Part shown: positions 33,547 to 37,254 of the stretch, one piece after another
Layout of the letters: the number at the start of each line of letters is the position of its first letter
How positions within the stretch are numbered: position 1 is the first letter of the stretch
Origin: Caldimicrobium sp.
GTDB lineage: Bacteria; Desulfobacterota; Thermodesulfobacteria; Thermodesulfobacteriales; Thermodesulfobacteriaceae
Direction: 5' to 3'
DNA: 37,254 nucleotides
NCBI GenBank assembly: GCA_009903935.1
Contig: WYEG01000056.1
Location: 1-37,254, forward strand
Notes under the pieces: generated by a model
What the model was told of the DNA's origin: nothing
Databases searched by the model: none
Seen by the model: only the letters and a program-made list of their open reading frames with translations
Made by a program: the position numbers and the translations under genes

Positions 33547-34878
33547 TTAAAGAATGGGTAGATATCTTTGGATTTCGTATTCGGTAACCCTTATGCGATA
33601 GTCGTCCCATTCTGCTTCTTTTTCGATGATAAGCTGGTTGTAGATGTGCTCGCCCAGGGCTTCTTTAAGGAGCTCGCTTTTCTTAGCGTACTCTATTGCT
33701 TCCTTTAAGCTTCCGGGTAGCTCTTCGATGCCAAGCTCTGCTCTCTCAGCTGGGGACATGTGATAGACATCCTTTTCCACCGGTTCAGGAAGAGGATACT
33801 TCATCTCAATCCCTTTTAATCCTGCGTGAAGCATGCAGGCAAAGGCAAGATAGGGGTTGCAGGCTGGGTCTGGACTTCTAAGCTCAATCCTTGTAGCTTT
33901 TTCCTTACCAGGCTTATACATAGGAACCCTGATCAAAGCTGAACGGTTTCTTCTTGCCCAGCAGATATAAACAGGTGCTTCATACCCAGGAACAAGCCTT
34001 TTGTAAGAGTTCACAGTTTGGTTTAAAACCAGAGTAATCTCTTTAATGTGCTTAAGGAGCCCCGCGATGTAGTGCTTTGCTACATCGGAAAGATGGTAAG
34101 GGTCGTTTGCATCAAAGAAGGCGTTTTTATCATTGATAAAAAGGCTTTGATGGGTGTGCATACCGCTTCCGTTTTGTCCAAAGATTGGCTTTGGCATAAA
34201 GGTTGCGTAAACGCCGTATTTTCTTGCGATCTCTTTTACTGTTATTTTGTAAGTTATGACCTTGTCAGCCATTGATAGAGCATCATCATACCTTAAGTCA
34301 ATTTCATGCTGAGAAGGGGCAACCTCATGGTGAGAGTATTCTACATAGATGCCAAGGCTTTCTAAAGCAAGGATAGTTTCTCTTCTTAAATCTTCAGCTG
34401 CATCCATTGGATAATCAAAGTATCCAACCGTATCAAGAATTTCCGGAGCTTTTTCAGATTTAAAGTAGAAAAACTCAAGCTCAGGACCAAGGTAAAAATG
34501 GGTAAAGCCCATCTTTTTCATCTTCTCTAAGGCTCTCTTTAAGGCATATCTTGGGTCGCCAACATAGGGTTTCCCATCTGGGGTGTAGATATCACAGAAC
34601 ATCCGAGCAACAGCTTTTTCTTTGGGTCTCCAGGGAAGTAGGGCAAAGGTTGTTGGGTCGGGGATAGCCACCATGTCTGACTCTTCAATCCTCTGGAAAC
34701 CGCGAATGGATGAACCATCAAACCCCATTCCCTCTTCAAAAGCAGCTGGCAATTCATTCACATGGATGGCAAAGCTTTTCAGCTGCCCCAGGATGTCAAC
34801 AAACCAAAGCCTAACGAAACGAACATCATACTTTTTGCAAAGTTCAAGCACATCCTTCTTATCCCTCGGTTTCTCCAT
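33547..34878 (-). CDS. glnA: Glutamine synthetase type I (alpha subtype)
   Basis: GlnA makes glutamine from glutamate, ammonia and ATP. The 443-residue length is that of the GSI-alpha subtype. Active-site landmarks are GFDGSSIRGF and EESDMVAIPD, GPELEFF, SHHEVAPSQHEIDLR, NGSGMHTHQS, NQTVNSYKRLVPGYEAPVY and the C-terminal RIELRSPDPACNPYLA. The adenylylation loop tyrosine site of GSI-beta (NLYDLPP) is not present; the matching region is DVYHMSPAERAELGIEELP, so control by feedback or partner protein is more likely. GGGAGG precedes the ATG. It is divergent from the sigma54 activator gene. Confidence 0.97.
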   Translation of the reverse strand: MEKPRDKKDVLELCKKYDVRFVRLWFVDILGQLKSFAIHVNELPAAFEEGMGFDGSSIRGFQRIEESDMVAIPDPTTFALLPWRPKEKAVARMFCDIYTPDGKPYVGDPRYALKRALEKMKKMGFTHFYLGPELEFFYFKSEKAPEILDTVGYFDYPMDAAEDLRRETILALESLGIYVEYSHHEVAPSQHEIDLRYDDALSMADKVITYKITVKEIARKYGVYATFMPKPIFGQNGSGMHTHQSLFINDKNAFFDANDPYHLSDVAKHYIAGLLKHIKEITLVLNQTVNSYKRLVPGYEAPVYICWARRNRSALIRVPMYKPGKEKATRIELRSPDPACNPYLAFACMLHAGLKGIEMKYPLPEPVEKDVYHMSPAERAELGIEELPGSLKEAIEYAKKSELLKEALGEHIYNQLIIEKEAEWDDYRIRVTEYEIQRYLPIL

Positions 34879-34914
34879 AAAAACCTCCCTTTTTGTTTTA
34901 AAATTTGTTCGCTT

Positions 34915-34943
34915 ATTCTAACAAGAAGTATGCCAATTTGCAA
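34915..34943 (-). promoter_or_regulatory. Sigma70-type promoter of glnA
   Basis: Minus-strand TTGCAA (34943-34938), a 17-nt spacer and TAGAAT (34920-34915) form a good vegetative promoter 37 nt before the glnA ATG. Confidence 0.6.
34920..34936 (-). promoter_or_regulatory. Near-consensus sigma54 (-24/-12) site before glnA
   Basis: Minus-strand TTGGCATACTTCTTGTT matches the sigma54 pattern TTGGCACRNNNNTTGCW except at two positions; one is the -12 C (GT instead of GC). It overlaps the sigma70-type promoter, and the divergent gene encodes a sigma54-dependent activator. Confidence 0.4.
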
Positions 34944-35006
34944 ATTAAGAAAAGTCAAGGTTAGATAGGGACGAATATATGTAATAAACTAACAATTTTG
35001 TCAATT

Positions 35007-35037
35007 TTGTCCCAGAGTTGCACAAATTTGGTATAGT
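35007..35037 (+). promoter_or_regulatory. Weak promoter candidate of the activator gene
   Basis: TTGTCC (35007-35012) and TATAGT (35032-35037) lie 19 nt apart, a longer spacer than usual. The ATG at 35052 would follow a very short leader with no Shine-Dalgarno. Confidence 0.35.
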
Positions 35038-35051
35038 GTTATTTTAAAAAC

Positions 35052-36581
35052 ATGAACCCCTTTGAGAGAACCCAGGCTGAGCTTACAGCCCTTCTTGAAA
35101 TCAGCAAGGTCCTAAACTCATCTTTTAACCTCATTGACAATTTGAACACCGCTTTGAAGTTGCTATCCGATTATCTTGACATGCAAAGGGGCACGGTCAC
35201 CTTATACGATAAAACTGCGGGGGAGCTTCGGATCGTTGCCGCATTTGGTTTAACTCCGGAGCAGATGGCAAGAGGTAGATACAAGGTAGGGGAGGGCATA
35301 GTAGGAAGGGTTTTTGAGACAGGGGAGCCGATTATCGTCCCCAACATCGGGAAAGAGCCTTTGTTTTTGAACCGAACGGGTGCCCGTATCGACAAGAACA
35401 ACATTTCCTTTCTTTGTGTCCCCATCAAGCTAAATGAAGAAATCCTTGGGGTTCTCTCTGTTGACAGGATCTTTGATGAGAGCATATCCTTTGAAGAGGA
35501 TTTACGCGTCCTTGGGGTTGTCTCAGTCCTTATTGCTCAGGCTATAAAGCTATATGAAACCTTTGAGAAGGAGCGTTCAAGAAGGGAGGAGCTTGAACAA
35601 GAGATAAAAGAAAGGTATCAGTTCCACAATCTTGTTTTCCGCAGCCAAGCGATGCGGGAGATAGTGAAGACCTGTATCAAGATCGCTAAGACAAGGTCTA
35701 CCGTTTTGATCCGCGGAGAAAGCGGAACGGGGAAGGAGCTTTTAGCCAAAGCCATTCATATGAATAGCGACCGAAGCGATAAACCCTTCGTAGCCATAAA
35801 CTGTGCCGCCATTCCAGAGACCCTGCTTGAGGCTGAGCTCTTTGGGTTTGAGAAGGGGGCTTTTACCTCAGCCTTTGCCGCAAAGCCAGGAAAAATTGAG
35901 TTAGCCAACGGGGGGACGCTTTTTCTTGATGAAGTGGGCGACATGCCTTTATCCCTTCAGGTAAAACTTCTCCGCTTTCTTCAGGATCAAACTATCGAGA
36001 GGCTTGGTAGCACAAAACCTATAAAGGTTGATGTAAGGGTAATCTGCGCCACAAACAGACCCTTGGAAAAGCTTATCCAAGAGGGAAAATTCCGCGAGGA
36101 CCTTTACTTTCGTCTAAATGTCGTCCCTATTTTTATCCCACCGCTAAGGGAGAGAAAGGAAGATATCCCGGTTCTTGTCGAGCATTTTCTCAAGAGGTTT
36201 AACGAGCTTTATCAAAAGAGGGTTAGGCTTAGCCCTAAAACCATGGAAATACTTCTTGAGTATCCCTTCCCGGGGAACATTAGGGAGCTTGAAAACCTTA
36301 TAGAAAGGCTTGTCCTCCTTGCTGAAGGGGAGGTCATCGAGCCAAAGGACCTGCCTTTTGAGATGTTTGAAGGAGATGTTTGTAAAAGGGTTCAGGATAC
36401 CCAAAAGCCCTTTCGGGATGCCTTACAGGACTTGGAGAAGGAGAGGATCCTTAAGGCTCTCATCGAGTGCAACTTCAATCAGTCAAAGGCTGCCAAAAAG
36501 CTTGGCTACACAAGGAGACAGCTTAGCTATCGCATCGAAAAATACAATTTAAAGGCAGAACTGCTAAGAAAGTTTAGTTAA
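35052..36581 (+). CDS. NifA-like sigma54-dependent activator (GAF-AAA+-Fis HTH)
   Basis: A 509-residue enhancer-binding protein. A GAF sensor domain (about 12-170) is followed by a coiled linker and an AAA+ domain with Walker A GESGTGKE at 222-229 and Walker B TLFLDEV at 289-295. A Fis-type helix-turn-helix lies near 455-500 (NQSKAAKKLGYTRRQLSYRI). This is the NifA layout. The sigma54-contacting loop reads GAFTSA at 269-274 instead of GAFTGA. The cysteine pattern of oxygen-sensitive NifA is not evident, and no nif gene is in the window. Divergence from glnA suggests nitrogen control. A 7-bp inverted repeat (AAGTTTA/TAAACTT) spans the stop codon. Confidence 0.92.
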   Translation: MNPFERTQAELTALLEISKVLNSSFNLIDNLNTALKLLSDYLDMQRGTVTLYDKTAGELRIVAAFGLTPEQMARGRYKVGEGIVGRVFETGEPIIVPNIGKEPLFLNRTGARIDKNNISFLCVPIKLNEEILGVLSVDRIFDESISFEEDLRVLGVVSVLIAQAIKLYETFEKERSRREELEQEIKERYQFHNLVFRSQAMREIVKTCIKIAKTRSTVLIRGESGTGKELLAKAIHMNSDRSDKPFVAINCAAIPETLLEAELFGFEKGAFTSAFAAKPGKIELANGGTLFLDEVGDMPLSLQVKLLRFLQDQTIERLGSTKPIKVDVRVICATNRPLEKLIQEGKFREDLYFRLNVVPIFIPPLRERKEDIPVLVEHFLKRFNELYQKRVRLSPKTMEILLEYPFPGNIRELENLIERLVLLAEGEVIEPKDLPFEMFEGDVCKRVQDTQKPFRDALQDLEKERILKALIECNFNQSKAAKKLGYTRRQLSYRIEKYNLKAELLRKFS

Positions 36582-36599
36582 ACTTAAGCGATTGCTCGT

Positions 36600-37060
36600 T
36601 GCCATGAGCCTTTAACCCTGAGCCCATTTTGTTAACCCGAACCCCGTTTGTCAGCCCCATCCTCTTTATTTTGTCAGCCCGAGCCCTTCTTTTTATCGCC
36701 CCGAACCTCTATTTTGTCGCCCCGAGCCACCCTTTTTTTTGTCGCCCCGAACGCCCCTTTTTGTCGCCCCGAACGCCCCTTTTTGTCGCCCCGAACGCCC
36801 CTTTTTATCGCCCCGAGCGCTTCCTTTTTGTCCCCTCGAGCCCTTTTTTTGTCGCCCCGAGCCACCCTTTTTTTTTGTCGCCCCGAGGCGTTAGCCGAGG
36901 GGTCTCCTCTCTACCTGTCTCCCCGAGCGCTTCTCTACTTTGTCGCCCCGAGGTGTCAGCCGAGGGGTCTCCCCTTAGGGACGCTGTCCCAAACGAAGTG
37001 AGGGATGCCTCGCTATCGCTTGGCAGGACAAAGTAGGGGGGACTTTTTTTAAACAGCCCC
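36600..37060 (+). repeat. Dense repeat array with right-hand element end
   Basis: About a dozen truncated units such as TTTGTCGCCCCGAACGCCCC follow one another. Around 36740-36810 three are near-identical with a 22-nt period. Full units GTCAGCCGAGGGGTCTCC and AACGAAGTGAGGGATGCCTC occur at 36890 and 36955-37010. The array ends with GGGGACTTTTTTTAAACAGC CCC (37039-37060), the right terminal repeat seen at 4732-4753; no matching left end is visible upstream. Both strands carry long open frames of repeat peptide here, which I do not count as genes. Confidence 0.8.
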
Positions 37061-37070
37061 GCTTCCCCCT

Positions 37071-37254
37071 GAGGCTGTACTAAAAATGTTTTTGTGCAAG
37101 CCATCCCGCTGTCTCCCCGAGCGTCAGCGAGAGGTCTCCCCTCTCCCTGTCACCCCGAACGTCAGCAAGGGGTCTCCCCTCTCCCTGTCACCCCGAGCGT
37201 CAGCGAGGGGTCTCCCCTCTCCCTGTCACCCCGAGCGTCAGCGAGGGGTCTCCC
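37071..37254 (+). repeat. Second element with 38-bp tandem repeats, cut by window edge
   Basis: It starts with the left terminal repeat GAGGCTGTACTAAAAATGTT (37071 onward), as at 4601, only 10 nt after the previous element ends. From 37109 a 38-nt unit beginning CTGTCWCCCCGARCGTCAGC is repeated at 37109, 37147, 37185 and 37223 (the last partial). The array runs off the window. Confidence 0.85.

Noticed and set aside
33100-33550. Open frames such as 33140-33385 (minus) and 33188-33550 (plus)
   Set aside because: Repeat-derived reading only, no start signals, partly overlapping the glnA terminator.
36629-37104. Several long open frames on both strands
   Set aside because: GC-rich tandem repeats lack stops by chance; products are low-complexity (SPRAPLF, GDKKG) and unlike any family.
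37109-37254. Possible CRISPR array
   Set aside because: The 38-nt units follow each other directly with no unique spacers, and no cas gene is near.

Overview
The window reads as a chromosomal segment of a flagellated, Gram-negative, probably thermophilic bacterium. It holds housekeeping genes (smc, valS, argB, the rpmH-rnpA-yidD-yidC-jag-mnmE cluster, trpC, hisI, hisG, glnA), flagellar filament genes, c-di-GMP-type signalling genes, a small Rieske/cytochrome b pair, an STT3/PglB-type oligosaccharyltransferase and a hydantoinase/oxoprolinase pair. This mix recalls Thermodesulfobacteriota and related former deltaproteobacteria. That placement is inference only: no rRNA or other decisive marker is present.

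Layout. (1) 1-4800 is an accessory left end: the start of a J-domain gene, a repeat element, a transposase relic, an orphan HicB with a chopped hicA, an AT-rich P-type Mg2+ ATPase gene, a second transposase relic and another repeat element. (2) 4829-8245 is smc on the plus strand. (3) 14927-8237 on the minus strand is a probable operon fixX-stt3-cupin-argB-valS-pilZ. (4) 15066-18158 on the plus strand is yebC-ruvC-ruvA-Rieske-cytochrome b, divergent from fixX, with two well-formed promoters between them. (5) 26200-18119 on the minus strand is rpmH-rnpA-yidD-yidC-jag-mnmE-hyuA-hyuB, mostly with overlapping or touching genes. (6) 26322-30482 on the plus strand is trpC, then hisI-hisG-unknown-HDOD-GGDEF. 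(7) 32968-30458 on the minus strand is flaG-fliD-fliS and a fliT-position gene behind a sigma28-type promoter. (8) glnA (minus) and a sigma54-type activator gene (plus) are divergent. (9) The right end, 36600-37254, is a dense repeat array.

The most striking signal is one family of GC-rich repeats with a core close to CCCCGAGCGAAGCGAGGGG. It occurs between genes at both ends and near 33.1-33.5 kb. It also invades genes: a 173-nt block sits in frame inside hyuA, and another copy supplies the last codons and stop of ruvA. Some copies are bounded by imperfect terminal inverted repeats (GRGCTGT...TTNAAAAA type), like a non-autonomous mobile element.

Other points of interest: rnpA has no AUG/GUG/UUG that would give a full-length protein and seems to start at CUG inside rpmH; fixX and hisI appear to be leaderless; the SMC hinge is shortened; RuvC and Jag lack canonical active or binding residues; and the sigma54 activator has GAFTSA instead of GAFTGA.
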